Assembly: GCF_900114325.1 (NCBI RefSeq)
Contig: NZ_FOSR01000009.1
Coordinates: 1 to 64,000, forward strand
Direction of reading: 5' to 3'
Length of the DNA stretch: 64,000 bases
Source: Rhodanobacter glycinis
GTDB lineage: Bacteria; Pseudomonadota; Gammaproteobacteria; Xanthomonadales; Rhodanobacteraceae
The notes under the pieces were generated by a model. The model saw nothing but the letters and a program-made list of their open reading frames with translations, did not search any database and was not told the DNA's origin. Position 1 is the stretch's first letter; the number at the start of each line of letters is the position of its first letter. Both the position numbers and the translations under genes were made by a program. Positions 15,210-24,386 of this stretch are shown here, piece after piece.

Positions 15210-17396
15210 TCACTTTTTGATGCGGGCGCCGTCCCAGGGATTCACGTCCACGTCAGGGCGATGCGGCCTGAGTAGCCAGCAGCCGTGGATATCGGCCCGG
15301 CGAGCGAAATCGAAGGGGATGCTGGGCGCGCTCCAGTCCTCGATCTCGAACCGTTCCGCCAACGCTTCGTGGTCGAGCTTGAAGCGGCGGAAATTGTTGG
15401 AAAAAACGATCACGCCATCGCCGGCCAGGCGCTCGCCGCAGGCTTCCAGCAGCTTCACGTGGTCGCGCTGCACATCGAAATCGTCGGCGCGCTTGGAGTT
15501 GGAGAACGTCGGCGGATCGACGTAGATCAGCCCGTAATGCGTTTGATCGCGTTGCAGGAAGGCCAGCGCATCGGCCTGCATCAGGCGATGCTTGGCGCCG
15601 GTGAAGCCATTCAACGCCAGGTTGCGCGAGGCCCAATCCAGATACGTGGCGGACAGGTCGACACTGGTGGTGTCGCGTGCACCGCCGGCCGCGGCGTACA
15701 CGCTGGCCGTGGCGGTATAGGCGAACAGGTTGAGGAAGCGACGGTCCTTGGCAAGCTCGCGCAGCTTCGCGCGAACCAGGCGGTGATCAAGGAACAGGCC
15801 GGTGTCGAGATAGTCGGTGAGGTTGACGCGGAACGTGAGCGCGCCCTCCTCCACGTCGATGAACTCGCCGCGCTGGTCGAACTGGCCGTACTTGGAGCCG
15901 CCCTTGCCACGCTCGCGCATCTTCAATGCGATGCGTTCGCGCGGCACGCCGAAGACCTCGCCCGCCACGCGCACCACCTCGCGCAGACGGGCTCGCGCCG
16001 TCTCGACCGGAATCTCGGCCGGGGCGCGATATTCCTGGATATGCAGATGGTCGTGGCCGCGGGTGTCACCGTAGACATCGATGGCGACGGCGTATTCGGG
16101 CAAGTCCTGGTCGTAGCCGCGCCAGCACTGGATGCCTTCGCGTTGCACCCGTTTGCGCAGGTGACGCAGGTTTTTCTCCAGCCGGTTCTTCAGCATCTGC
16201 GCGCCGGGCGACAGCGGCTTCGCTTCGCGCGGGGTTTCATCGCGCGCATGCAGTTCGAAGGTGAGCAGCACGGTTTCCAGCGCGCCGTTGTAGAGCGCGT
16301 ATTTCTTGTCCGCGCGCAACGCCAGCGCGCGACCCAGCTCGGCATCACCCGCCAACACGGCCGCGCGCCAGCCAGTGAAGCGCGTGCGCAAGGTGTCGCC
16401 GACGGCGCGATACAACGCAGGCATCTGCGCGCGTTCGCCCAGGCGTTCGCCATACGGCGGATTGGTGACGACCAGGCCGGTAGTCACACCCGGCGGCGGC
16501 GCGGCGTGCGCCACGTCGCGCTTCTCCAGCGTGAAGAAGCCGGCCACGCCCGCCTCCTGCGCGTTGCGCTTGGCGGTCTGCACCATGCGTGGATCGGCAT
16601 CGGAGCCGAAGAAGCACGGGCGCAAGCTGCGCAGGCCGGCTTCGGCGCGCTGGCGCGCCTCGTCCAGCAGGCCACGCCACAACGCGATGTCATGCTGCTG
16701 CCAGCCAAGGAACCCGTAGTAGTCGCGGTGCAGGCCGGGTGCCACGTCGGCCGCCATCCACGCGCCCTCGATCAGCAAGGTGCCCGAGCCGCACATGGGA
16801 TCGAGCAGCGCACCGCCAGCGGCGTAGGTTTCCGGCCAGCGCGCGCGCAGCAGGATCGCGGCAGCGAGGTTTTCCTTCAGCGGCGCCTCGCCCTGCAGCT
16901 CGCGCCAACCGCGTCGGTGCAATGGTGAACCGGCCAGATCCAGCGACACGATGGCGCGATCACGGCGCAAGTGCAGGTTGATGCGCACATCCGGCTCGTC
17001 GGTATCCACGCCCGGACGCGTGCCGTCCTTCTGGCGGAACTGGTCGACCACGGCGTCCTTCACCCGCTGGGCGATGAACTGGCTGTGGGTGAGCTTGCTC
17101 TGCGCAGTGTGCGCATCCACCGCCAGGGTGGCATGGGCGGCCAGGTGCAGCGACCAGTCGATAGCCTGCACGCCGGTGTACAGCGCATCGTCATCGGCGG
17201 CGTCGAATTCGGCCAGCGGCATCAGGATGCGGCTGGCCAGGCGCGACCACAGGCATGCGCGGTAGCCGGTTTCCAGCGTGCCGGAGAAGTACACCCCGGC
17301 CAGCGCCTCGCGGACATCCTGCGCGCCCATGGCGACCAGTTCGTCGCGCAACAGGTATTCCAGGCCCTTCGGGCAGGTGGCGAAATAGGCGTTCAA
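15210..17396 (-). CDS. rlmKL: Bifunctional 23S rRNA methyltransferase RlmKL
   Basis: A 728-residue fusion of two rRNA guanine methyltransferases. N-terminal: THUMP domain (residues ~45-155), then the RlmL half (m2G2445) with DPMCGSGTLLIEGA (~200) and NPPYGERLG (~310). C-terminal: RlmK half (m7G2069) with LNLFAYTATASVYAA (~565) and DPPTFSNSKR (~650). Length is slightly above the E. coli enzyme (702). It modifies helix 74/80 of 23S rRNA during 50S assembly. The start overlaps the stop of the upstream hydrolase gene by 4 bases (ATGA), so they are coupled. Confidence 0.95.
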   Translation of the reverse strand: MNAYFATCPKGLEYLLRDELVAMGAQDVREALAGVYFSGTLETGYRACLWSRLASRILMPLAEFDAADDDALYTGVQAIDWSLHLAAHATLAVDAHTAQSKLTHSQFIAQRVKDAVVDQFRQKDGTRPGVDTDEPDVRINLHLRRDRAIVSLDLAGSPLHRRGWRELQGEAPLKENLAAAILLRARWPETYAAGGALLDPMCGSGTLLIEGAWMAADVAPGLHRDYYGFLGWQQHDIALWRGLLDEARQRAEAGLRSLRPCFFGSDADPRMVQTAKRNAQEAGVAGFFTLEKRDVAHAAPPPGVTTGLVVTNPPYGERLGERAQMPALYRAVGDTLRTRFTGWRAAVLAGDAELGRALALRADKKYALYNGALETVLLTFELHARDETPREAKPLSPGAQMLKNRLEKNLRHLRKRVQREGIQCWRGYDQDLPEYAVAIDVYGDTRGHDHLHIQEYRAPAEIPVETARARLREVVRVAGEVFGVPRERIALKMRERGKGGSKYGQFDQRGEFIDVEEGALTFRVNLTDYLDTGLFLDHRLVRAKLRELAKDRRFLNLFAYTATASVYAAAGGARDTTSVDLSATYLDWASRNLALNGFTGAKHRLMQADALAFLQRDQTHYGLIYVDPPTFSNSKRADDFDVQRDHVKLLEACGERLAGDGVIVFSNNFRRFKLDHEALAERFEIEDWSAPSIPFDFARRADIHGCWLLRPHRPDVDVNPWDGARIKK

Positions 17397-17932
17397 GCGG
17401 AGGCTGCCAATGTCGTGAGGAAATGACGGAACTGGGCGGCGATCATGTCCATGCTGTCGATCAGTCGGTGATTGTCGTCAAGCACCACCAGCGGCAGGTG
17501 GCGACGGCCCGCAAATGCATGCACGCCAGCCAGCGGGCAGACTTCGTCGCGCCAGCCGTGGATCAGCAATGTCGGCACGTCCGCGCGCGCATCGAACGCA
17601 CGCGGATAACCGGGGATCGCGCTGGGCGTGGCCAGCAGGAACAGGCCGGCCACCGGCACATCGAGCGAGGCCAGGCCGGAAGCGAATGCGCCCATGCTGG
17701 AGCCCACCAGCACCGGCGCGACCGGGCTGGCCTCGATGGTGGCGCGCAGGCGGGCGATGCGTGGCGCCACCGATCCGGCAAAACCGCGCGCATCGTCGTG
17801 GCGGTAGTCCGGCCGCTGCGTGTCCCAGCCCAGCGACTCGGCCAGTGCGGCCAGCGCACTGACCTTGGTGGCGTCGGGGCTGGAATCCGAGCCGTGCGAA
17901 AGAATGATCCGGCCGCGCATCGCGGTCTCCAT
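17393..17932 (-). CDS. small alpha/beta hydrolase
   Basis: A 179-residue alpha/beta hydrolase of minimal size: oxyanion-side LSHGSDSSPDATK, nucleophile elbow GSSMG (Ser ~residue 78), acid in HGWRDEVCP (Asp ~134) and catalytic His in DDNHRL (~155). It resembles the YqiA/YcfP-like or dienelactone-hydrolase-like small esterases. Substrate unknown. First gene of a two-gene unit with rlmKL. An internal ATG at 17920 is an alternative start. Confidence 0.8.
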   Translation of the reverse strand: METAMRGRIILSHGSDSSPDATKVSALAALAESLGWDTQRPDYRHDDARGFAGSVAPRIARLRATIEASPVAPVLVGSSMGAFASGLASLDVPVAGLFLLATPSAIPGYPRAFDARADVPTLLIHGWRDEVCPLAGVHAFAGRRHLPLVVLDDNHRLIDSMDMIAAQFRHFLTTLAASA

Positions 17933-18006
17933 GGCATGGTGCTGAGGCGCCCATGATAGCCGGCAACCGTGCGAGACTCCGGTTTCCGTCCCTTTTCCGC
18001 CACCGC

Positions 18007-18567
18007 ATGTCCATCCCTATCCACGACCAGCTGCTGCCCTACGTCACGCAGTTGCCTGAACGCCCGGCCGAAGCCGTGACCCTGGTGGTGATCCATTGCA
18101 CCGAGCTGCCCGACCTGGCCACGGCCCGCGAATACGGTGAGAAGGTGCTGTACGACAGCGGCGCCGGCAACAGCGGCCATTACTACATCGACCGCGATGG
18201 GGCGACATACCGCTACGTGCCAGGCACCCGCATTGCCCACCACGTGCGCGGCCGCAATGCGGAATCGATCGGTATCGAACTGGTGAACAGCGGCCGCTAT
18301 CCAAACTGGTTCGACTCGCGCCAGCAGATCATGCGCGAGCCCTACACCGACGCACAGATCACCGCGCTGCGCGAACTGCTGACGATGCTACGGGAAACAT
18401 TCCCGAACCTGCGCCATATCGCCGGCCACGAAGACCTGGACACCGCAATGGTGCCAGCCAGCGACGATGCTTCACGACAGGTATCGCGCAAGCTCGACCC
18501 GGGCATCCGGTTCCCGTGGAACGAAGTGCTGGAAGGCAGCCGGCTGGAGCGGCTGACCCGGCGCTGA
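18007..18567 (+). CDS. N-acetylmuramoyl-L-alanine amidase (AmpD/Amidase_2 type)
   Basis: A 186-residue Amidase_2 domain. Zinc ligands are seen as the His in VIHCTE (~residue 34), the His in IAGHEDLD (~141) and an Asp in KLDPG (~164). GHYYIDRDG and YRYVPGTRIAHHV are typical substrate-side strands. It should cleave the amide between MurNAc/anhydroMurNAc and L-Ala in muropeptides. No signal peptide, so a cytoplasmic AmpD-like recycling role is likely. It is divergent from the hydrolase-rlmKL pair; start at 18007 removes a non-conserved leader. Confidence 0.85.
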   Translation: MSIPIHDQLLPYVTQLPERPAEAVTLVVIHCTELPDLATAREYGEKVLYDSGAGNSGHYYIDRDGATYRYVPGTRIAHHVRGRNAESIGIELVNSGRYPNWFDSRQQIMREPYTDAQITALRELLTMLRETFPNLRHIAGHEDLDTAMVPASDDASRQVSRKLDPGIRFPWNEVLEGSRLERLTRR

Positions 18568-18680
18568 GGGGACCCATCCGGCCCGAAAGAAGACATCCCG
18601 CTGGGGTCTCGACGAACCGGCGCAGGCAGCGAGTGCCGCCCGGCTATAATCACCGCATTACCCGGCATCCAGGCTCCCCC

Positions 18681-19547
18681 ATGCGCGAAGAACACGTCAA
18701 CGAACTGGTTCAACTGCTCCAGCTCGAACGACTGGAGGACAACCTGTTCCGCGGCCAGAGCCGCGACATCGGCACGCGCTTCGTGTTCGGCGGCCAGGTG
18801 CTGGGACAGGCGCTGGCCGCGGCGCAGCAGACGGTGGATGCCTCGCGCGAAGCCCATTCGCTGCATGCGTATTTCCTGCGTGCTGGCGACATCGAGGCGC
18901 CGATCGTCTACAGCGTGGAACGCACCCGCGACGGCGGCACGTTCTCGGCACGACGGGTGGTGGCGATCCAGCACGGCCAGCCGATCCTCAACGGCTCGAT
19001 TTCGTTCCAGGTACCGGAAAAGGGCTTCGAGCACCAGGTCGCGATGCCGGAAGTGCCCGCCCCCGAAGACCTGGAGCCGATGCGCCACCTGCCGCCGGAC
19101 GAGCTGGCCAAACTGCCGGTGAAATTGCAGCGCTGGCTGGGCATCGACGGGCCGTTCGAGTTTCGCCAGGTGTGGCCGCGCGACGAACTGCACCCGCCCA
19201 AGCGCCCGCCGATCCAGCACATCTGGTTCCGCCTCACCGCCCCGATCGGCGATACCGCGATCCTGCATCGCGCCCTGCTCGCCTATGCCTCGGATTTCCA
19301 CCTGATCGGCACGGCCACGCTGCCGCACGGCATCTCTTACCTCACCAGCAACGTGCAGATGGCCAGCCTCGACCACGCGATGTGGTTCCATCGCCCGTTC
19401 CAGGTCGACGAGTGGCTGCTGTATTCGTTCGACAGCCCGACGGCCCAGGGCGGCCGCGGCCTGGCTCGCGGGCAGATTTTCAGCCGTGACGGCCGGCTGG
19501 TGGCCTCCACCGCGCAGGAAGGCCTGATCCGCCTGCACAAAGACTGA
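18681..19547 (+). CDS. tesB: Acyl-CoA thioesterase II
   Basis: A 288-residue double-hotdog thioesterase that hydrolyses medium- and long-chain acyl-CoA to free fatty acid and CoA. The first hotdog has RFVFGGQVLGQALAAA and HSLHAYFLRAGD (catalytic-side residues); the second has YASDFHLIGTA (catalytic Asp) and SLDHAMWFHRPF, then a GRGLARGQIF end, all as in TesB. Length equals E. coli TesB (286). A small DUF2007 gene follows 16 bp downstream and may share the transcript. Confidence 0.93.
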   Translation: MREEHVNELVQLLQLERLEDNLFRGQSRDIGTRFVFGGQVLGQALAAAQQTVDASREAHSLHAYFLRAGDIEAPIVYSVERTRDGGTFSARRVVAIQHGQPILNGSISFQVPEKGFEHQVAMPEVPAPEDLEPMRHLPPDELAKLPVKLQRWLGIDGPFEFRQVWPRDELHPPKRPPIQHIWFRLTAPIGDTAILHRALLAYASDFHLIGTATLPHGISYLTSNVQMASLDHAMWFHRPFQVDEWLLYSFDSPTAQGGRGLARGQIFSRDGRLVASTAQEGLIRLHKD

Positions 19548-19563
19548 CCGGAAGACTTGCCGC

Positions 19564-19968
19564 ATGCGCCAGCTCTATACCTCTCCACGCCAGGAAAACA
19601 TCGACCGCGTGGTGGCCCTGATGACCGAACAGGGCATCGAGACCAAGGTGATGAACCGCTCCAACTGGAACCGGCCCACCTACCAGCGCTTCAGCTATAC
19701 GCACCGCGACAACCAGCCCGGCAACGAGCGCGAGAGCTGGCCGCAGGTGTGGATATGCCATGCCGACGATTACACCCAGGCCCGCGTGCTGCTGCGCGGA
19801 CTGGGCATCGAGCCGACCACCCGCCACGCCGAGGAGCTGGCTGCCGCGCGTGATCCCTCGCCGGCTGCGCGGCGCAAATACACCGTGGCCAGGGTGCGGC
19901 GCATCGTGCTGCTGGCGATCGGCGCCGTGTTCGTGCTGGCGATGCTGCGTTCGCTGCACCTGTTCTGA
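19564..19968 (+). CDS. DUF2007/DUF6164-like protein with C-terminal membrane anchor
   Basis: A 134-residue protein. Residues 1-90 resemble the putative signal-transducing DUF2007 fold (RQLYTSPRQENIDRVVALM, then WICHADDYTQARVLLRGLG, a ferredoxin-like pattern). Residues ~112-132 form one transmembrane helix, giving a cytoplasmic domain with a tail anchor. Function unknown. It is close behind tesB. The downstream region holds copy A of the 168-bp palindromic element. Confidence 0.72.
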   Translation: MRQLYTSPRQENIDRVVALMTEQGIETKVMNRSNWNRPTYQRFSYTHRDNQPGNERESWPQVWICHADDYTQARVLLRGLGIEPTTRHAEELAAARDPSPAARRKYTVARVRRIVLLAIGAVFVLAMLRSLHLF

Positions 19969-20040
19969 GGATTTGCGCCGGATGCCGACCGGGCCTTGCA
20001 CTGGCAAGGCTTCTTCACGGATGCAAGGCGCGTTCTGCGC

Positions 20041-20208
20041 CTGGGAGCGTGGGCGGTAGAAACTTTCGAGGCGAAAAAGTGGCTGCGTGAGGACAGATTT
20101 TCGACGATTCGCCGGCCCATAGTGGTTCTATGGGCCAAGAAGCGGCGGAAATATGGACCACACAGACACTTTTGCAGCCCGGAAGATTTCTGCCGCCCAC
20201 GCTCCTAG
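20041..20208 (+). repeat. 168-bp palindromic element, copy A
   Basis: Ends CTGGGAGCGTGGGCGGTAGA (left) and TCTGCCGCCCACGCTCCTAG (right) are inverted repeats of about 22 bp. The arms stay alignable all the way to a central perfect 9-bp hairpin, GGCCCATAG-TGGTT-CTATGGGCC. It carries the most changes of the three copies. It ends 9 bases before the bpt start codon, so it forms the whole upstream region of that gene. Confidence 0.85.
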
Positions 20209-20217
20209 AATCGGACC

Positions 20218-20934
20218 ATGCGCTCCGATCCCGTCCGCCTGTTCCAGACCCTGCCACACGCCTGCGGCTACTACGCCGAGCGTACGGCGCAGAACCTGGT
20301 GCTCGATCCGGCGGCGCCGCAACTGGACAAGATCTATGGCTCGGCGCTGGAACACGGCTTCCGTCGCGCCGGCGGCCACCTGTATTTTCCGCACTGCCCG
20401 CAATGCCGCGCCTGCACACCCTGCCGCATCGACGTGGAAAAGTTCGCGCCCGATCGTTCGCAGCGTCGCTGCCTGAAGCGCAATGCCGACCTGAGCCTCA
20501 TCGAGGTCACGCCGGGCTACAACCACGAACGCCACGCGCTGTACCGCGATTACCTGCAAAGCCGCCACGCCGGCGGTGGCATGGACGAAGCCGACGCCAG
20601 CGACTTCCGCCGTTTCCTCACCGCACCGTGGAGCCCTACCGTGTTCCTGGAACTGCGGCTGGGCGAGCGTCTGCTGGGCGTGGCCGTGACCGACATCTGC
20701 CCGAATGGCGTATCGGCCGTGTACACCTTCTTCGACCCGGCAGAAGCGGCCCGCGGCCTCGGCACGTTCGCGATCCTGCAGCAGGTGGAACTGGCTCGCC
20801 GGCGTGGCTTGGCGTGGGTGTATCTCGGCTTCTGGATCGCCGGCCATCCGAAGATGGATTACAAGCGGCGCTTCCGGCCGCTGCAGGTGCGCAGGGCCGA
20901 CGGCTGGCACGAGACGAGGGATTCTGAGGAGTGA
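20218..20934 (+). CDS. bpt: Aspartate/glutamate leucyltransferase (N-end rule)
   Basis: A 238-residue Bpt/arginyltransferase-family enzyme that adds Leu from Leu-tRNA to proteins with N-terminal Asp or Glu, marking them for ClpS/ClpAP. The N-terminal domain has GYYAERTAQNLVLDP and the Cys-rich YFPHCPQCRACTPCRI (CxxC..C..C); the C-terminal GNAT-like domain has AVYTFFDPAEAARGLGTFAI and LGFWIAGHPKMDYKRRF. Length fits the family. The 168-bp element copy A ends just before the ATG, and the SD is weak. The last codons and the TGA lie in the GAGTGAG repeat. Confidence 0.93.
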   Translation: MRSDPVRLFQTLPHACGYYAERTAQNLVLDPAAPQLDKIYGSALEHGFRRAGGHLYFPHCPQCRACTPCRIDVEKFAPDRSQRRCLKRNADLSLIEVTPGYNHERHALYRDYLQSRHAGGGMDEADASDFRRFLTAPWSPTVFLELRLGERLLGVAVTDICPNGVSAVYTFFDPAEAARGLGTFAILQQVELARRRGLAWVYLGFWIAGHPKMDYKRRFRPLQVRRADGWHETRDSEE

Positions 20935-21032
20935 GTGGAGAGAAGTGAGAAGTGAGAGAGAGCAAAACCACTGCGCAACCTGCATGGCTTTCTCTCACTC
21001 CTCACTTCTCTGAACTCACTTCTCAGCTCTCA
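20925..21032. repeat. GAGTGAG-rich inverted repeat between two convergent genes
   Basis: The left arm GAGGAGTGAGTGGAGAGAAG...GAGAGAG mirrors the right arm CTCTCACTCCTCACTTCTC...CTCAGC. It shares its left arm with 10238-10319. The stops of bpt (+) and the GltB-like gene (-) both fall inside it. Confidence 0.7.
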
Positions 21033-22524
21033 CCGGATACGGAAACAGCTTCACCAGTGGCACCGACACGCCGTCGTTGCCCATCACGCGGCAATGCGTG
21101 CGATCGAGTTGGCGCGGGTCATCCAGGCCGCAACTGTGGGCAATGATGCCGACCTCGTGCATCACGTTCCTGGCGTAGTTCGCCACCTTTTCGGTCTTGT
21201 CGGTGACCACCAGTCCGCGCTGCAACTTCGGGTCCTGCGTGGTGATGCCGGTGGGACAGGTGTTGCGATTGCACTGCAGCGACTGGATGCAGCCCAGCGA
21301 CAGCATGAAGCCACGCGCGGAGTTGACGAAGTCCGCGCCCATCGACAGCGCCCACGCCACGTCGTAGGCGGTAATCCGTTTGCCCGAGCAGATCACCTTG
21401 ACGCGGTCGCGCAGGTCGCGCTCGATCAGCAGGTTGACCAGTTGCGGCAGTGCTTCCTGCAACGGCAGGCCAACGCCCTCCATCAGGGTTTGCGGTGCGG
21501 CGCCGGTGCCGCCTTCGGAACCGTCCACGATGATGAAGTCCGGCGCGCTCTCGATGCCGCGCCTGCCCACCTCGTCGCACAGTTCCTCGATCATGCGCAT
21601 GTCGCCGAACACCGCCTTGAAGCCGGTCGGCTTGCCGGTGAGATCGCGGATGTGCGCGATGGAATCCATCAGCTGCGACACGTTGGCAATGTCCAGGTGA
21701 CGGTTCGGGCTTTGCGAATCCTGGCCCACGGGAATGCCGCGGATCGCGGCGATCTCCGGCGTGACCTTGGCTCCCGGCAGCAAACCGCCCATGCCCGGCT
21801 TGGCGCCCTGGCCAAGCTTGATGCTGACCATCTTCACCTGCTTGTGCGCGCAGATATCCTGCAGCTTCTGGTCGTCCAGCTGGCCGTCCGGCGTGCGCAC
21901 GCCGTACTTGGCGGTGCCGATCTCGAACACGATGTCGCAACCGCCTTCCAGGTGATACGGCGCCAGGCCGCCTTCGCCCGTGTCCATCCAGATACCGGCT
22001 TTGGCCGCACCATGCGACAAGGCCCGCACCGCCGGCGCCGACAAGGCGCCGAAGCTCATCGCCGAGATGTTGAAGAACGCGGTGTGCTCATACGGCTCGC
22101 GCGCATACGGCCCGATGCGCAGCGGCTTGGCATCCACGTGATGATCACCCAGCGCGGGAAACGCCGCGTTGACGAAAAACGGCACGCCTTCGGCACGTAG
22201 GTCGCGGGTGGAACCGAATGCGGCGGTGTTCTCCGCATTCTTCGCCGCCCGATACACCCACACGCGCTCGGCACGATTGAACGGCAGTTCCTCGCGATCG
22301 CTGGAGTACAGGTATTGCCGGAAAAATTCGCCCAGGCGCAGGAAGCCGTAGCGAAAATGCCCAACCACCGGAAAGTTGCGCAGCACGGAATTGGACGACT
22401 GGTTGCGGTCCACCAGCCACGTGATCAGTATCACCACCACGCCGATGGCGAAGGCCAGCAGGAATACCACCGCCACCGCTTCCACCAGCGCTACCAGCCA
22501 GTGCGCAAAACCCGTTGCTTCCAT
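21016..22524 (-). CDS. FMN-binding glutamate-synthase-like membrane protein
   Basis: A 502-residue protein with an N-terminal transmembrane segment (~residues 10-38) followed by a Glu_synthase (GltB central/FMN) domain. Landmarks are FNISAMSFGALSAPAVRALS, KLGQGAKPGMGGLLPG, the FMN-site IVDGSEGGTGAAP, and LGCIQSLQCNRNTCPTG, whose Cys residues correspond to the 3Fe-4S binding loop of GltB. These stand-alone proteins lack the glutaminase and the rest of GltB; the reaction is not established. It is transcribed toward bpt and ends inside the shared repeat. Confidence 0.85.
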   Translation of the reverse strand: MEATGFAHWLVALVEAVAVVFLLAFAIGVVVILITWLVDRNQSSNSVLRNFPVVGHFRYGFLRLGEFFRQYLYSSDREELPFNRAERVWVYRAAKNAENTAAFGSTRDLRAEGVPFFVNAAFPALGDHHVDAKPLRIGPYAREPYEHTAFFNISAMSFGALSAPAVRALSHGAAKAGIWMDTGEGGLAPYHLEGGCDIVFEIGTAKYGVRTPDGQLDDQKLQDICAHKQVKMVSIKLGQGAKPGMGGLLPGAKVTPEIAAIRGIPVGQDSQSPNRHLDIANVSQLMDSIAHIRDLTGKPTGFKAVFGDMRMIEELCDEVGRRGIESAPDFIIVDGSEGGTGAAPQTLMEGVGLPLQEALPQLVNLLIERDLRDRVKVICSGKRITAYDVAWALSMGADFVNSARGFMLSLGCIQSLQCNRNTCPTGITTQDPKLQRGLVVTDKTEKVANYARNVMHEVGIIAHSCGLDDPRQLDRTHCRVMGNDGVSVPLVKLFPYPVRAEK

Positions 22525-22600
22525 TGTCGTCCTCCGTCCGGAGCGGCCACAGCCGCCATGACATCAGTGAGCAGCTGTGCTGCATGGTTATCCCGTGATG

Positions 22601-23782
22601 CTACAGGGTTACGCGCAGGGTCCGCGCCGCACGCACCGCTTTCGCCTTCGCCGCCTCGATATCCGCATCGCGTGCCAACGTCACCGCCATGCGCCGGCGC
22701 CCCTTCACCTCCGGCTTGCCGAAGATGCGCAATTGCGTGTCCGGTTCGGCCAGCGCGTCGGCCACGCCGTGATACTGCGGCGCCCGCCCGTCACCTTCCA
22801 CCAGCACCGCGCACGAGGCGGATGGCCCGAGCTGGCGAATCACCGGAATCGGCAGGCCAAGAATCGCGCGCGCATGCAGGGCGAATTCGGACAGGTCCTG
22901 CGAGATCAGCGTCACCAGCCCGGTGTCGTGCGGGCGCGGGCTGACCTCGGAAAAGATCACCGCATCGCCTTTCACGAAAAACTCCATGCCGAACACGCCC
23001 CAGCCGCCCAGCGCGGCGGACAAGGCGCCGGCCTGTCGCTGTGCTTCGGCCAACGCTGCGGCGGCTACCGGCTGCGGCTGCCACGACTCGCGATAGTCGC
23101 CGTCTTCCTGGCGATGGCCGATCGGCTCGCAGAAGCTGGTGCCGTCGCGATGGCGCACGGTCAGCAAGGTGATCTCGGCATCGAAATCGACGAAGCCTTC
23201 GACGATCACCCGGCCCTTGCCGGCGCGCCCGCCCGATTGCGCGTACTCCCATGCATGCTGCAAACCATCGGCATCGCGCACGATGCTCTGGCCCTTGCCC
23301 GACGAACTCATCACCGGCTTGATCACGAACGGGAAACCGATCGCCTTTGCCGCGGCGCGGTATTCGTCTTCGGTATCGCAGAAACGATACGGCGACGTCG
23401 GCAAGCCCAGTTCCTCGGCCGCCAGCCGGCGGATGCCTTCGCGGTCCATCGTCAGCCACGCGGCGCGCGCCGTGGGGATCACGTGCAGGCCGTCCTTTTC
23501 CATCTCGACCAGGGTCGGCGTATGGATGGCCTCGATCTCCGGCACCACCAGATCGGGCTTTTCCTGCTCGATCACCGCACGCAGGGCGGCACCGTCGAGC
23601 ATGTCGATCACGTGGCTGCGATGCGCCACCTGCATCGCCGGCGCGTCGGCGTAGCGATCCACCGCGATCACCTCCACCGCCAGCCGCTGCAGCTCGATCG
23701 CGACTTCCTTGCCCAGCTCGCCCGCGCCCAGCAGCAGCACGCGCACGGCATGGTCGGAATAAGGGGTACCGAACGGCTTCAT
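22601..23782 (-). CDS. purT: Formate-dependent phosphoribosylglycinamide formyltransferase PurT
   Basis: A 393-residue ATP-grasp enzyme that makes formyl-GAR from GAR, formate and ATP in purine synthesis. The N-terminal dinucleotide-like GAGELGKEV (~residue 20), ATP-grasp [12 protein letters not shown] (~155) and metal-binding [10 protein letters not shown] (~280) are all present. Length equals E. coli PurT (392). ATG at 23782 is chosen to match the family start MKPFGTPYS. It lies 76 bp upstream of the GltB-like gene on the same strand. Confidence 0.96.
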   Translation of the reverse strand: MKPFGTPYSDHAVRVLLLGAGELGKEVAIELQRLAVEVIAVDRYADAPAMQVAHRSHVIDMLDGAALRAVIEQEKPDLVVPEIEAIHTPTLVEMEKDGLHVIPTARAAWLTMDREGIRRLAAEELGLPTSPYRFCDTEDEYRAAAKAIGFPFVIKPVMSSSGKGQSIVRDADGLQHAWEYAQSGGRAGKGRVIVEGFVDFDAEITLLTVRHRDGTSFCEPIGHRQEDGDYRESWQPQPVAAAALAEAQRQAGALSAALGGWGVFGMEFFVKGDAVIFSEVSPRPHDTGLVTLISQDLSEFALHARAILGLPIPVIRQLGPSASCAVLVEGDGRAPQYHGVADALAEPDTQLRIFGKPEVKGRRRMAVTLARDADIEAAKAKAVRAARTLRVTL

Positions 23783-23903
23783 CCGGATATCTCCGCGCAA
23801 AGCGACATTGTACGGGCAGCAGGCAGGTTACCAACGCACCCGGCTGGCGCATTGGGCCGGCCCGCTTCCCGTCATTTGCGGAAGCAGCCGTTTTTGACAG
23901 GAT

Positions 23904-24335
23904 TCAGCGGGCTTCGGTCGTGCCAGGCAACGGTCGCCACGACAACTGCGGAAGATGCAGCAGGCGCAGCCCGGGATGGGCCGTACTGGTGACGAACAGC
24001 CAATTGTCTTCCAGCACGATGTCCTTGACGCCAGCCACCCGCAGGCGTCGCAGGGGGCGACCGTCCGCGGCGTCGTAAACCACCAGTTCGCCCGTGTCGG
24101 GCTTGGCCATCAGCAGCCAGTCACGCCCTTCGCCGCGCCAATGCGCGAAAGTGTGTCCGTTTGCGGCCGATCCGTTCGCGGTCGATGGAAGCGGCGTTGC
24201 CAGCCAGGCAGCGCCCAGAACCAGCGTCATGGCCAGCGTCGCGATGACGAGCCGAGCACGCCATCCGAAGCGCGGCGACGACGTGAATCCAGTCGCCGCA
24301 TGTGGCATCGACAAAGAGGGCAGGCTCATGTCCAT
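23904..24335 (-). CDS. hypothetical membrane-anchored protein
   Basis: A 143-residue protein with one transmembrane helix (~residues 32-50) and an exported C-terminal domain rich in Leu/Val/Asp strands (WLLMAKPDTGELVVYDAAD, NWLFVTSTAHPGLRLLHLP), which resembles part of a beta-propeller blade. No known family recognised. Start may be 24335 or 24329 (MSLPSLSM). It sits between DUF423 and purT on the same strand; no functional link is visible. Confidence 0.6.
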   Translation of the reverse strand: MDMSLPSLSMPHAATGFTSSPRFGWRARLVIATLAMTLVLGAAWLATPLPSTANGSAANGHTFAHWRGEGRDWLLMAKPDTGELVVYDAADGRPLRRLRVAGVKDIVLEDNWLFVTSTAHPGLRLLHLPQLSWRPLPGTTEAR

Positions 24336-24386
24336 GCCTCGATGCTCGCAGCCAGCCATGACAGCCGCGTGACGGCTGCCCCGCCA

